Origin: Sphingomonas echinoides
GTDB taxonomy: Bacteria; Pseudomonadota; Alphaproteobacteria; Sphingomonadales; Sphingomonadaceae
Direction: 5' to 3'
Length of the DNA: 64,000 bases
Assembly (NCBI RefSeq): GCF_029623395.1
Contig: NZ_JAPYKK010000009.1
Span: forward strand, 62,001-126,000
The notes beneath the pieces are model-generated. The model had not been told where the DNA came from. It saw only the letters and a list, made by a program, of their open reading frames with translations, and made no database searches. Positions 47,131-56,392 of this stretch are shown here, piece by piece. The stretch's first letter is position 1. Each line of letters starts with the position of its first letter. A program made the translations under genes and the position numbers.

Positions 47131-48798
47131 TTAGCGATTGGCTGCTGCCTCCAGCACGGCACGGCGCTTCGGTGTTTCCGTCAGCGGCTGACCGGCATAT
47201 TCTCGGATACCCCAGGCGCCATATTTGCTGATCGAGCCCGTTGCCGAATACAGGGTCAACGTATCGCCAATCTTCGCCTTCCAGTCGTTGAGATACCGCT
47301 TGTAGATTTCATACATCAGGGGGCTCCGCTGCATACGAGCGGCTACATCCTCGGTTGCGGGTAGCGGAACGATATGCTGGCCGCCTTCGTACGAAATATA
47401 GCGCTTACCCCATTTGGTCGCGTTGGCCTTATCCGAAACTGCGCGGCCGATCGTCTCGACTCGCATTGCTTCAAGTGTGGTGAACAAGCGCGGCAGATCC
47501 GTGACACCAACATCGACCGAGCGGAGAAGATCATGCCCGAAATAGGGGGCCGCCGCGATCGCATCGACCCACTGCTTGGTGTCGCGGAAGTTCATGATCT
47601 GGTCGATTCCGTAGCCGTTACCGTTTTGAATATTCAAAACGCGCACGAGCCGTGCTGGATTGTCCTGAAAAGCGGACGTCAACAATTTATGGAACCAGAC
47701 CGACTTCTCGGCGTACCTTAAAAGGTTGTTAGTATAACGATCTGGCGAGAGCCTCCGCGCAAGACCCTCATTCAGAACTTGGGTCCCAATCGGGAAAGCG
47801 TAGTTCCACGTTTCGTTAGAAAGCTCGAAATACGCCTTGTGCCCAGGTGCTAGACGATCGTGGACCAGTTTGCCCATAGCGCGGACATAAGTTTCATCGG
47901 CGTTCCATGGCACCGTGAACCACGGGTCTGCGCCGACCGCATTTGCTAGATCGACCATATGCTCGACCGCCACCCCGTCGGTGCCATCCTGCACCAGTCG
48001 CTGGGGTGTGGAACGGCTCGACCATGTTACACTGCTTGGATTGCTGTTGGCGGACGTCCAGTCGAGGAAACGCAATACACTGTACGGTTTGAGATCGTCG
48101 ACGATCCGCTGATCGAAGACACCGTTCACCACCAAGCCCGGTTCTCGGCAATCAAGATTTGCCAGAGGATCCGACGGGTTGACCGACGTGACGTGGAGCC
48201 GCGCCGTTGGCAGTGCCGTCCCGGTCCGTCCGGGCCAAGTAAACGTAACTGCATGGTTCGCTCCGGCCATTTGTGCATCGCCGTCGACGCGCAGGGCGCC
48301 ACTCCCACTCCAGGTACAGGTAATTTGCGTCGCCTTGCCGCTCCAGACTGTCTGCGGAACGTTCAGGAACAGCACTGCATCGATCAGAGACGTGCCGCCT
48401 GCTGAAAGTTTCGTCTTCGGAACATCGGACCACGCCGCCGACGGGTTGCGCCACGCGCCCGAGGCGAACGCGAGGTTGGCGAATGTTCGTTCTGGCCCGT
48501 AATACGTGCTGCCCGCAACGTTGATGCCCAGTGCGAACGATTGTGGGGATGACGAGGACGGCGTCGGCGTAGGAGTCGGAGCTGGTGTTGGGGCTGGCGT
48601 AGGCGTGGGCGAAGGCTTTCCCTTCACGACGATGATAGGTTTTTGCGATCCGTTATCGCTGGCTGAGCCGCCGACCCCGGCAGCAAAGGCGCCCCCGATG
48701 ATTGTTGCGCCAAGAAGCGTGCCGATGACGGCTTTTTTCCGGAAGGATGCCGACGATGCGTCAGGTATTGCGGATTCTGCGACCTTGGGATTGGACAC
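47131..48798 (-). CDS. Membrane-anchored glycosidase-like protein with Pro/Thr linker
   Basis: 555 residues from a GTG at 48798. A short cytoplasmic start and one membrane segment (residues about 22-45, AVIGTLLGATIIGGAFAAGV) act as an uncleaved anchor or signal. A linker of alternating Pro and Thr (residues about 62-80) leads to a beta-rich region. A barrel-like domain follows, containing YFELSNETWNYAFP (NE motif, likely acid/base) and WGKRYISYEGGQH, where the Glu could be the nucleophile. This is the pattern of clan A glycosidases. I cannot place it in a numbered family, and the substrate is unknown. It stands alone, so no partner helps. Confidence 0.68.
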   Translation of the reverse strand: MSNPKVAESAIPDASSASFRKKAVIGTLLGATIIGGAFAAGVGGSASDNGSQKPIIVVKGKPSPTPTPAPTPAPTPTPTPSSSSPQSFALGINVAGSTYYGPERTFANLAFASGAWRNPSAAWSDVPKTKLSAGGTSLIDAVLFLNVPQTVWSGKATQITCTWSGSGALRVDGDAQMAGANHAVTFTWPGRTGTALPTARLHVTSVNPSDPLANLDCREPGLVVNGVFDQRIVDDLKPYSVLRFLDWTSANSNPSSVTWSSRSTPQRLVQDGTDGVAVEHMVDLANAVGADPWFTVPWNADETYVRAMGKLVHDRLAPGHKAYFELSNETWNYAFPIGTQVLNEGLARRLSPDRYTNNLLRYAEKSVWFHKLLTSAFQDNPARLVRVLNIQNGNGYGIDQIMNFRDTKQWVDAIAAAPYFGHDLLRSVDVGVTDLPRLFTTLEAMRVETIGRAVSDKANATKWGKRYISYEGGQHIVPLPATEDVAARMQRSPLMYEIYKRYLNDWKAKIGDTLTLYSATGSISKYGAWGIREYAGQPLTETPKRRAVLEAAANR

Positions 48799-49118
48799 GG
48801 ATTTTCACTTTCTCTGCCGCGCAAGGCGGGTTTCGGCACACTGGGGCAACACTAGCGATACGATCGGAAGAATCCGATCGAACGACATTGGTCTTAGCGC
48901 ATGAATAGAATGGGATATCACCCGAGTTGAACAACTCTGGCTGACCCGACTTCTACTGGCATCATGAAAGATGGGCAAAGCGTATTGACAACGCTTTGGC
49001 ATAGTTGCGCCACGTTTCACCGCCATTCGCCGCCGGAACAACGCCATCGGGCGATCATTCGCGCTCGAATGCTGCAGAACTGTCGGCACGCCCGGTAGGT
49101 GGCGCGCCAAGTCCAACC
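48799..49118. other. 320-nt intergenic region
   Basis: This gap lies between the ATPase stop and the glycosidase-like start on the minus strand. The only structure I see is a short palindrome at 48924-48937, GAGTTG-AA-CAACTC, with perfect 6-bp arms. It is about 126 nt upstream of the glycosidase-like start and could be an operator. No gene is evident. Confidence 0.35.
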
Positions 49119-50438
49119 CTAAACCGCGTCCTCCAGCGAGAAACGATCGTCGTCCTCGTCATAGGCGAAGACTTCTGCGTACCGGCCCCAGTGGGTGACC
49201 GTGCGTAGCGTCTCGTCCGCATAGTCGGGGGACATGTGGTCCTCGAGTTCGTCCCGGAAGCGGCGCGCAGGGGCGTTGTGGCCGGTGCGCTCGTCGAGGA
49301 TGCGGCGGATGTGCTGTGCGAGCGGGACGTGCGCGAGCAACGCGCGTGCGAACATCGCCTTGCGGTCGTCCACATCCGCTTCGACATACCGCCGTGCCGC
49401 CGGGGTGAGCAGGATGTCGGCGCCCTGGAGTTCGGCGAACCGCAAGAGTTGAAGTGTCTCCGCGATCGGGAACAGTTCGTCGATCTCGAGCTGGAGCTGG
49501 TCCGCCAAGTCCGCCATCGCCGCGCGTCCGTCGAACGGCGGGGCATCGACCTCTTCCATCAACCCCGCGAGCGCGTTGGTCGACACGCGCGGCAAGACCA
49601 TCTGGATCCCGCTGCCGGGGAACACACCGTCCTGCACGGGCTCGACCGCGACCCGCGCCGTCATGCGCGCGTAGATGTCGTCGACCAGCGCGCGGAAGGC
49701 CGGATCGAGCCGGTCGCGTGGCTGCGGCAGATCGACGACGATCTCGGCAGCGACGCGGCCGGGATTGGACGAGAAGACGAGGATGCGGTCGCACATCAGC
49801 ACCGCTTCCTCGATGTTGTGCGTCACGATCAGGATCGACTTGATCGGCATCCGCCCTTCCGACCACAGATCGAGCAGGTCGCTACGCAACGTCTCCGCGG
49901 TCAGCACGTCGAGTGCCGAAAAGGGTTCGTCCATCAGCAGCAGCGACGGGTTGACGACGAGCGCGCGTGCCAGCCCGACACGCTGGCGCATTCCGCCGGA
50001 AAGCTCCTTGGGATAGGCGTTCTCGAAACCGTCGAGCCCGATCAGGTCGATCGCGGCAATCGCCCGGGTGCGCCGTTCTTCAGCCGGCACGCGCTGCGCC
50101 TCGAGCCCGAGTTCGACGTTCTGCAACACCGTCAGCCACGGGAACAGCGCGAAGGTCTGGAAAACCATGCTGACGCTCGGCGCCTCGCCCGTCTCGTCGG
50201 GGACGAAGGCGATCGTCCCTTCGTCCGGCGCGATCAACCCCGCGATCGAGCGGAGCAGCGTCGATTTGCCTGAGCCCGACCTACCGAGCAACCCGACGAC
50301 CTCGTTCTCGACCAGCGTCAGCGCGACATCGTCCAGCACCAGCAACGCTCCGCTGGTGCCCCCCTTGCCATAGCGATGCGTCAGATGCTCGATCGCGACG
50401 AGTGGGCGCGCGGCGGGAAGCGAGGCGAGGGTGGCCAT
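49119..50438 (-). CDS. ABC transporter ATPase, nitrate/sulfonate type with AAA-associated C-terminal domain
   Basis: 439 residues; GGAG lies 6 nt before the ATG. The nucleotide-binding domain carries Walker A GRSGSGKST (residues 52-60), the signature LSGGMRQR (146-153), Walker B LLLMDEP (167-173) and the switch His in VTHNIEEA. From about residue 290 a second, helical domain follows (ALAGLMEEVDAPPFDGRA, LLTPAARRYVEAD), the AAA-associated C-terminal type found with some nitrate/sulfonate/bicarbonate-like importers. It starts 25 nt after the permease stop and forms one transport unit with it. No periplasmic binding protein gene is in the vicinity. Confidence 0.9.
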   Translation of the reverse strand: MATLASLPAARPLVAIEHLTHRYGKGGTSGALLVLDDVALTLVENEVVGLLGRSGSGKSTLLRSIAGLIAPDEGTIAFVPDETGEAPSVSMVFQTFALFPWLTVLQNVELGLEAQRVPAEERRTRAIAAIDLIGLDGFENAYPKELSGGMRQRVGLARALVVNPSLLLMDEPFSALDVLTAETLRSDLLDLWSEGRMPIKSILIVTHNIEEAVLMCDRILVFSSNPGRVAAEIVVDLPQPRDRLDPAFRALVDDIYARMTARVAVEPVQDGVFPGSGIQMVLPRVSTNALAGLMEEVDAPPFDGRAAMADLADQLQLEIDELFPIAETLQLLRFAELQGADILLTPAARRYVEADVDDRKAMFARALLAHVPLAQHIRRILDERTGHNAPARRFRDELEDHMSPDYADETLRTVTHWGRYAEVFAYDEDDDRFSLEDAV

Positions 50439-50463
50439 AAGGGGCTCCGTTACTCTTCAAAAC

Positions 50464-52227
50464 TTAGGCAAGGCGCAGGCGGCGGTCGGCATAAGCATAG
50501 AGCGGGCGCCACAGTAGGCGGTTGAACCCGATCACGAACACAGACATCACTGCGATGCCCAGCGTGACCCGCGGGAAATCTCCCGCCGTGGTCGCCTTGG
50601 CAATATAAGTACCGAGTCCGTGTGCTTCCAGTCGTTCGCTGCCCCAAGAGACCGCCTCTGCGACGATACTCGCGTTCCACGACCCGCCAGAAGCCGTCAG
50701 CGCACCGGTGACGTAATAGGGAAAGATCCCTGGGATGCCGAGCTGGCGCCACCATTGCCAGCCGCGCACGCCGAACATACCCGCAGCCTCGCGCAGATCG
50801 TTGGGGATCGCGCTCGCCCCCGCGATGACGTTGAACAGGATGTACCATTGCGTCCCCAGCACCATCAGCGGCGACAGCCAGACGTCGACATCGAGGTGCC
50901 AGTGAACGATCGCGATTACCGCGAACGGGAACAGGACGTTGGCGGGAAAGGCTGCCAGGAATTGCGCAATCGGCTGGAGTCGTTCGGCCCAGCGTGGCCG
51001 CAACCCGATCCAGACGCCGATCGGTACCCAGACCAGGCTTGCGAGCGCGATCAGGACGAGCACGCGGAGCATCGTGATCAGACCGAGCCCGAATGCGCTC
51101 ACCGCATCTCCCCACGCCAGATGCCGCGCGACATACCCGATCACGACCCACAAGGCCGCGCCCAGCACGACCGCGACGAGTGCCAGCCATAGTTTCTGCC
51201 CGATCGGATCGCGCGTGCGCCGACGCTGGGGGCGTTGCGCGCGGGCCGGAGCCCGATCGAGCGTCATCAAAAGCGCGCCGAGCAGCCGCAGCGGCGCGAA
51301 CAGCACGGGTAGCAGTCGCGCCTTGCGGAACACGTCATAGGCCCAGCTCGTCGGGGCATCCTGCGACGCTGTCTGTTCGAAACGGAAGCGGTCCGCCCAA
51401 GCGACGACCGGACGGAAGACGAGCTGATCGTACAGCAGGATCACGATCGCCATCGCACCCACCGCCCAGCCGACCGCGCCGAAGTCCTGCCGGTCGATCG
51501 CGAGGGCGAGCCAGGATCCGATGCCGGGCAGCATGATTCGCGTCTTGCCGACGCTGATCGCTTCGGACGCGACGACGAAGAACCAGCCGCCGGACATCGA
51601 CATCATCGCGTTCCACACCAGCGCCGGGGTGGCGAACGGCAATTCGAGCCGGAGGAACCGCCGCCACGGCGATAGCCCAAACCCCTGCGAGACTTCCGCA
51701 AGATCCGCCGGGACCGAGCGCAGCGACTGGTAGAAGCTGAACGCCATGTTCCAGGCCTGGCTGGTAAAGATCGCGAAAATCGCGGCGAGCTCGACGCCGA
51801 GTTGCTGTCCCGGGAACAGCCCCATGAAGAAGGTGACGGTAAAGGTCAGGAACCCGAGGATCGGCACCGATTGGAGGATGTCGAGCGCGGGTACGATGAT
51901 CATTTCAGCGCGCTTGCTCTTGGCGGCGAGCGTCGCGACGACGAAGGTGAACAGCAACGAGGCGCCAAGCGCGGCGAACATCCTGAGCGTCGTCCGCAAG
52001 GCGTAGGCGGGAAGGTGCCACGGATCGAGCGAGACCGGGTCGATCCGCAGGTCCGCCAGCGGTTCGGCAACACCCGCCGCACCCTTAGCAACCAGCACTG
52101 CGAGCGCCGCCAGCAGGAGGAATGCGACCGCATCCGCCCATCCCGGCGTCGTGATGCGCCAGTGGCGTGCGAAAGGGCGCATGCCGCGGACGATCCGCGC
52201 CGGCGCGATCGAAGGTAGTTCACGCAT
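50464..52227 (-). CDS. ABC transporter permease, two fused membrane domains
   Basis: 587 residues; GAGGTGA lies just before the ATG. Two BPD_transp_1 domains are fused in one chain, joined by a loop around residues 280-340. The EAA loops can be seen as LAEVSQGFGLSPWRRFLRLELPFATP and LREAAGMFGVRGWQWWRQLGIPGIFP. There are about twelve membrane segments. The fused chain can replace a permease dimer. Family relatives are of the nitrate/taurine/sulfonate class, but the cargo here is unknown. The TonB receptor lies upstream on the same strand, separated by 412 nt containing REP elements. Confidence 0.9.
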   Translation of the reverse strand: MRELPSIAPARIVRGMRPFARHWRITTPGWADAVAFLLLAALAVLVAKGAAGVAEPLADLRIDPVSLDPWHLPAYALRTTLRMFAALGASLLFTFVVATLAAKSKRAEMIIVPALDILQSVPILGFLTFTVTFFMGLFPGQQLGVELAAIFAIFTSQAWNMAFSFYQSLRSVPADLAEVSQGFGLSPWRRFLRLELPFATPALVWNAMMSMSGGWFFVVASEAISVGKTRIMLPGIGSWLALAIDRQDFGAVGWAVGAMAIVILLYDQLVFRPVVAWADRFRFEQTASQDAPTSWAYDVFRKARLLPVLFAPLRLLGALLMTLDRAPARAQRPQRRRTRDPIGQKLWLALVAVVLGAALWVVIGYVARHLAWGDAVSAFGLGLITMLRVLVLIALASLVWVPIGVWIGLRPRWAERLQPIAQFLAAFPANVLFPFAVIAIVHWHLDVDVWLSPLMVLGTQWYILFNVIAGASAIPNDLREAAGMFGVRGWQWWRQLGIPGIFPYYVTGALTASGGSWNASIVAEAVSWGSERLEAHGLGTYIAKATTAGDFPRVTLGIAVMSVFVIGFNRLLWRPLYAYADRRLRLA

Positions 52228-52639
52228 GGTCTCACCTCATCGGACGCCATCGACGGCGCCCGCGCGAGACTGATCGGATCAGGCCCGGCCGAGCGCCCCC
52301 GATGGCGCGTACATTCGACTACTGTCGCTGGGCATTTGCTGATTCGAGTCCTTGATTCCCGGCATTCCGGCCGGTTCGTGGCGCTTGCGACGAGCGCGCG
52401 CGGTTGTCAAACATTCGCGGATGTGGGGGCGAGAAGGGGGCGTCACAGGCGACACTTTTTCTGCACGCGGCCCTTCGACTTCGCTGAGGGCGAACGGCTT
52501 GGCTGTCGCCTCCGTCCCCCCAATCCGTTCGGGCTGCGCGAAGTCGAAGCCTACCTATCACTGCGTGGAACGCTCGATCTGCAGGCGGCCCCTAGGCTTC
52601 GCTCAGCGCGAACTGCTGCAGGCCCGTTCGAAAACAGCC
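52228..52639. other. 412-nt intergenic region holding REP elements
   Basis: This gap lies between the TonB receptor stop and the permease start on the minus strand. The receptor-proximal half is filled by the palindromic repeats described at 52471-52615. The rest shows no gene. A promoter for the permease/ATPase pair would be expected within 52228-52450, but I cannot identify it. Confidence 0.5.
52471..52615. repeat. Cluster of three REP-like palindromic units
   Basis: Three degenerate copies of one roughly 25-nt unit occur. Copy 1, 52471-52497, reads CCCTTCGACTTCGCTGAGGG followed by CGAACGG. Copy 2, 52525-52549, is inverted (CCGTTCGGGCTGCGCGAAGT then CGAAG). Copy 3, 52591-52615, is a more diverged direct copy (GGCTTCGCTCAGCGCGAAC). 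The unit resembles the extragenic palindrome common in sphingomonads and other proteobacteria (CCCTTCGACAAGCTCAGGG type). Copies 1 and 2 face each other and can fold into one long hairpin. Such elements are thought to be mobilised by RAYT transposases and can stabilise mRNA ends. Confidence 0.75.
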
Positions 52640-55102
52640 TTAGAAGCTCACCTTCCCACGGAAGCCGATCGTCCTAGGTCGCGCGAGGGTCACGCGGCTG
52701 CCCGCCTGATAGACCTGGTAATAGGTCGCCCGCGCGATGTCGGTCACCCGGACTCCGTTGGCGAGGTTGTTGCCGTAGATTCCGAATTCGAACTGGCCGC
52801 TGTTGTAGGTCACCGCGGCGCTCAGATTGTGCGTTTCGGGGATCACTGCGAAGCTCTGGTTCAAACCGTTACGGGTCAGCGCACCATTTGCGATCACGGT
52901 GCTGAACTGGTTGAAGTTGGTCGTCTGCGACGATTGATATTGATACCCCGTCTGAACATGCAGCGCCCCGTCGCCGACCGGGCGATCGTAGAACAGCTGC
53001 AGATTGCCGGTCCAGCGCGGGTAATAAGGCGTGCGATCTCCATCGAACGCGCCGACCGTCGGGATGTCGCCGTTTGCCGTCGAATCATTGTACGATCCGC
53101 TCGCCGACAGCGTGATCTCGGGCGTTGCCTTGATCATCGTCTCGAGCTCGACGCCCTTGCTGGTGATGCGACCTTTGTTGTCGGTGAAGAAATAGGAGCA
53201 ATCGAGCCGCAGCCGGGTCTGCACGTCACGCCAGTCGATATAATAGGCGCTTGCGTTGAGCGTCACGCGACCGTCCGCGAACTTCGCCTTCTCGCCGATC
53301 GTGTAGTTCCACAATTTGTCCGGCCCGAACGTGAGCGGTGCGGCGTCATAGCCATAGCCCGCAAGCTGCCGCGTGCATTGCTGTGCGATCGAGCCGCCGC
53401 TTGCGGGGTAGCTCGGCGACAGCGGGACGGGCTGGTTGCCGCCGCCATAGCGGAAGCCCTTGGCCGCCTCGGCATAGATCATGAAATCCGGGTCGAAATG
53501 GTAGGACACGTTCGCCCGCGGGTTGACCCCGTTCGACTTGAGCGTTGCGTTGGTCGTCAGCGGCTTGCTGTCGATCACGCCGTAGGTGCCGCCCGAGAAC
53601 AGGAAATAGCGTTCCTTGAAATTGAAGTAGCGCAGCCCTGCGGTCAGATCGAGCTTGTCGGTCGCGTGCCATGTGCCGTCCGCATACAGCGCGAACTGAT
53701 GCTCGTTGGTGTTCTGAAGCCCGGAGTATATGTCATTGGGCTGGAACGCGGAATCCACGAGCTGCGAGTCATATAGGCCATCCGGCGTGTTGAACGGGCC
53801 GTAGTAGAAGTTCTGGTACGACAGCCGGTCGAACCCGGCGACCGGGATGTCCTGCCGCAGGGTGCGCTTCTGCTTTTCGTAGAACGCTCCCACGGTCCAG
53901 GCCACCGGGCCGCCCGGCTTCGAGACGAGGCGACCCTCCAGCATGGTGTCCTTGATCTTCTGGTCGATCTGATAAAGCTCGGCCGGGATTTTGAGCGCGG
54001 TCGCCTGATCATAGGACGCCGGGGCCGCGTACAGCGGATAGGAATCGGTACGGAACGGCGCCGTGCCCTCGAAGAAATAGCCGATCTGCGGTTCCAGGCT
54101 TGCGTCGAACCCGATCGCGCGGTCGGTATAGGCGCCCGTCACGATCAGATGCGCGAAGCCCGCATCGTAATCCGCGCCCAGCGTATAGAGCCGGAAGCGG
54201 TCGTCGGTGCCTTCGGGGCCGTTCGTCAGCAGCGTATAGGGCGCGAGCCCGTCGAACGCGGCGTTGAGGCCGTTGGCGATGCTGCGTTCATACGTGACGG
54301 AGGCGTCGACGGTCAGTGTGGCGTCCGGCGTCCAGCGTAGCGCGGCACGGCCCTGATAGGTGCTGTTGCGGTTCGCGTCCTGCTTGTTGCGCAAGCCGAT
54401 GTTGTCGATGAACCCGCCGTCGCGCCCGACATAGAAGTTCGTGCGCAGCGCGAGCGTGTCCGTCACGATCGGCACGTTGAGCATGCCGCGGACGTTGAAG
54501 CCGGGCTCGCCGTGCTCGGTGGTGACGACGCCTGCCTCGGCGGTGCCGAACGCCTGTGTCAGGTTGGGCTTGGCCGAGACGAAGCGGATCGTTCCCGCCA
54601 TCGATCCTGCGCCGAACAGGGTGCCCTGCGGTCCGCGCAGGATTTCGACGCGTTCCAGATCATAGACTTTCAGGTCGGGCGTCTGGCCCTGCACCGAGAT
54701 CGGCGTATCGTCGAGATAGACCGCGACGAGCGAGCGGTCCGACGTGTCCGAAGTCCGATACGGGCCTGTCGCAAGGCCACGCATGTTGAACTTGTTGAAC
54801 CCTGGTGCCCCTTCGGTGATCGACAGTGAGGGCGTGAACTTGGCGAGGTCGGACAGATTGCCCTGGCCCGCCTTGGTCACCTGATCGACGTTCACGACCG
54901 ACACCGCGATCGGCACGGTCTGCAGCGATTGCGCGCCCGAACGATTTGCGGTGACGACGATGTCGGTCAGCTCGGATGCAGGCTCGGCAGCGGCGGGCGG
55001 CGCGGATTGCGCATGGGCGGCAAGCGGCGCGCATACTCCGACGATTGCCGCCGAAGCAGCCCAACGCGCGGCGAGACGGCGAAAGCGCAGTAGTGATGTC
55101 AT
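52640..55102 (-). CDS. TonB-dependent receptor
   Basis: 820 residues from the ATG at 55102, with GGGGGT close upstream. An open frame continues further but covers the antisense of cyoA. The signal peptide ends near AAHAQS. The TonB box and plug read LTDIVVTANRSGAQSLQTVP, ISVVNVDQVTKAGQGNLSDL, and ILRGPQGTLFGAGSMAGTIRF, the pattern of receptors widespread in sphingomonads. The barrel ends RTIGFRGKVSF. A cysteine (QQCTRQLAG) lies in a long extracellular segment. The ABC permease and ATPase lie downstream on the same strand, so they may import the same small molecule. Divergent from cyoABCD. Confidence 0.92.
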   Translation of the reverse strand: MTSLLRFRRLAARWAASAAIVGVCAPLAAHAQSAPPAAAEPASELTDIVVTANRSGAQSLQTVPIAVSVVNVDQVTKAGQGNLSDLAKFTPSLSITEGAPGFNKFNMRGLATGPYRTSDTSDRSLVAVYLDDTPISVQGQTPDLKVYDLERVEILRGPQGTLFGAGSMAGTIRFVSAKPNLTQAFGTAEAGVVTTEHGEPGFNVRGMLNVPIVTDTLALRTNFYVGRDGGFIDNIGLRNKQDANRNSTYQGRAALRWTPDATLTVDASVTYERSIANGLNAAFDGLAPYTLLTNGPEGTDDRFRLYTLGADYDAGFAHLIVTGAYTDRAIGFDASLEPQIGYFFEGTAPFRTDSYPLYAAPASYDQATALKIPAELYQIDQKIKDTMLEGRLVSKPGGPVAWTVGAFYEKQKRTLRQDIPVAGFDRLSYQNFYYGPFNTPDGLYDSQLVDSAFQPNDIYSGLQNTNEHQFALYADGTWHATDKLDLTAGLRYFNFKERYFLFSGGTYGVIDSKPLTTNATLKSNGVNPRANVSYHFDPDFMIYAEAAKGFRYGGGNQPVPLSPSYPASGGSIAQQCTRQLAGYGYDAAPLTFGPDKLWNYTIGEKAKFADGRVTLNASAYYIDWRDVQTRLRLDCSYFFTDNKGRITSKGVELETMIKATPEITLSASGSYNDSTANGDIPTVGAFDGDRTPYYPRWTGNLQLFYDRPVGDGALHVQTGYQYQSSQTTNFNQFSTVIANGALTRNGLNQSFAVIPETHNLSAAVTYNSGQFEFGIYGNNLANGVRVTDIARATYYQVYQAGSRVTLARPRTIGFRGKVSF

Positions 55103-55480
55103 CTTGACCCCCAAAGTATCGTGCCGACTGCCAGCCCCGTCACGATCCGCCGCGTTTTCGCGGCGCGGATCGCGGCATGGGTAGCCCGTCGTGGTCATCG
55201 TGCCCCTGCACCGATAGCCTATCCAGTAATGCGATCCCCATATGCATTTTTGGCATGAGATCGAGAGGATTTTTTCACCATTGGCAGCGTTCGCCAAGCG
55301 CACGAACGGTTTGGCCGTTACTCGGTCATCTGACGTAGGACTCATTCGGGGGCTGATCTCAGGGTCCATTCCGAGCCGCAGACAAATTTCGTTACAATCC
55401 GTCGACATGCGGCGTCCGATGGCGCAAGCACCCGCCCGGCATACGGACGTGGGGTCCGCAGCCGAAGGGACGCGTTCACG
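55103..55480. other. 378-nt divergent intergenic region before cyoA
   Basis: It separates the TonB receptor start from the cyoA start and should carry promoters for both. A T-rich stretch lies at about 55270-55280. I find no FNR-type TTGAT-N4-ATCAA site and no other clear operator or gene. Confidence 0.4.
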
Positions 55481-56392
55481 ATGATTCGCCGCGAGTGTAT
55501 GCGGTTGCCGGTTGCCCGCTGGGGTGTGTCCGTCGGGTTGCTGGTGGCGCTCGGCGGATGCTCGGCGCTGGGCCATGGCTTTCTCGCAGCAGCAGGGCCG
55601 GTGGCGACGCACGAGCGTCATCTGTTCCTGATCGTGTCCGCGATCCTGGTCTTCGTCGCAGGGCCGGTGCTGCTGCTGACACCGTTGTTCGCGTGGCATT
55701 ACCGGTTGGGGAACGCCGACGACGCCTATCGCCCGAACTGGAACTTCTCCTGGTGGGTCGAGGCGCTGATCTGGATCCCGCCGATCGGGATCGTGGTCGT
55801 CCTCGCGGTCCTGCTGTGGACGTGGACGCACATCGACGATCCGTATCGCAAGCTGCCCGGTGCCGCGCCGATCGAGATCGAGGCGATCGCGCTCGATTGG
55901 AAATGGCTGTTCATCTACCCCGACGAGGGCATCGCGACGATCAACCAGCTCGCCATCCCGGTCGGGCGCCCCGTGCATATCCGTCTGACCAGCGCGACGG
56001 TGATGCAGTCGATGCTGATCCCGCGGCTCGCCGGGCAGATCTATGCGATGGGCGGGATGACGACCGAGCTCAACCTCGCCGCATCCCGCCCGGGTCAGTA
56101 TCTCGGCAAGAACACACAATATAACGGCGCAGGGTTCGCGCGCGAGCGGTTCACCGTGCTGGCGCTTCCGGGCGCGGGCTATCAGGCGTGGCTCGGCCGC
56201 GTGCACGCCGCGCCGCGGATGCTCGACCAGACGAATTGGAGCGCGGTTGCGCAGCGCTCGGTCGCGCCGCAGCCGGTCTTTTTCGGCACGGTCCAGCCCG
56301 GCCTGTTCGCACATGTGCTGGCGAAGACGGGCGGGTCGGACTCCGCAGGAACGATGCACGGCATGCCGATGACGGCGAAGGACGCACGATGA
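55481..56392 (+). CDS. cyoA: Cytochrome o ubiquinol oxidase subunit II
   Basis: 303 residues. The signal carries a lipobox (ALGG-Cys27), and two membrane segments follow (HLFLIVSAILVFVAGPVLLL and LIWIPPIGIVVVLAVLLWTW). The cupredoxin domain includes EIEAIALDWKWLFIYPDEGIATINQLAIP and GQYLGKNTQYNGAGFARERF. The CuA-binding Cys-x3-Cys of cytochrome c oxidases is absent, and the NGxGF version marks a quinol oxidase. It binds near the ubiquinol site of the terminal oxidase. GAAGGGA precedes the ATG. The stop overlaps the cyoB start (ATGA). Confidence 0.94.
   Translation: MIRRECMRLPVARWGVSVGLLVALGGCSALGHGFLAAAGPVATHERHLFLIVSAILVFVAGPVLLLTPLFAWHYRLGNADDAYRPNWNFSWWVEALIWIPPIGIVVVLAVLLWTWTHIDDPYRKLPGAAPIEIEAIALDWKWLFIYPDEGIATINQLAIPVGRPVHIRLTSATVMQSMLIPRLAGQIYAMGGMTTELNLAASRPGQYLGKNTQYNGAGFARERFTVLALPGAGYQAWLGRVHAAPRMLDQTNWSAVAQRSVAPQPVFFGTVQPGLFAHVLAKTGGSDSAGTMHGMPMTAKDAR

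Noticed and set aside
55481..56392. Subunit II as a cytochrome c oxidase
   Set aside because: The CuA ligands are absent, and the lipobox and NGxGF segment mark a quinol oxidase.
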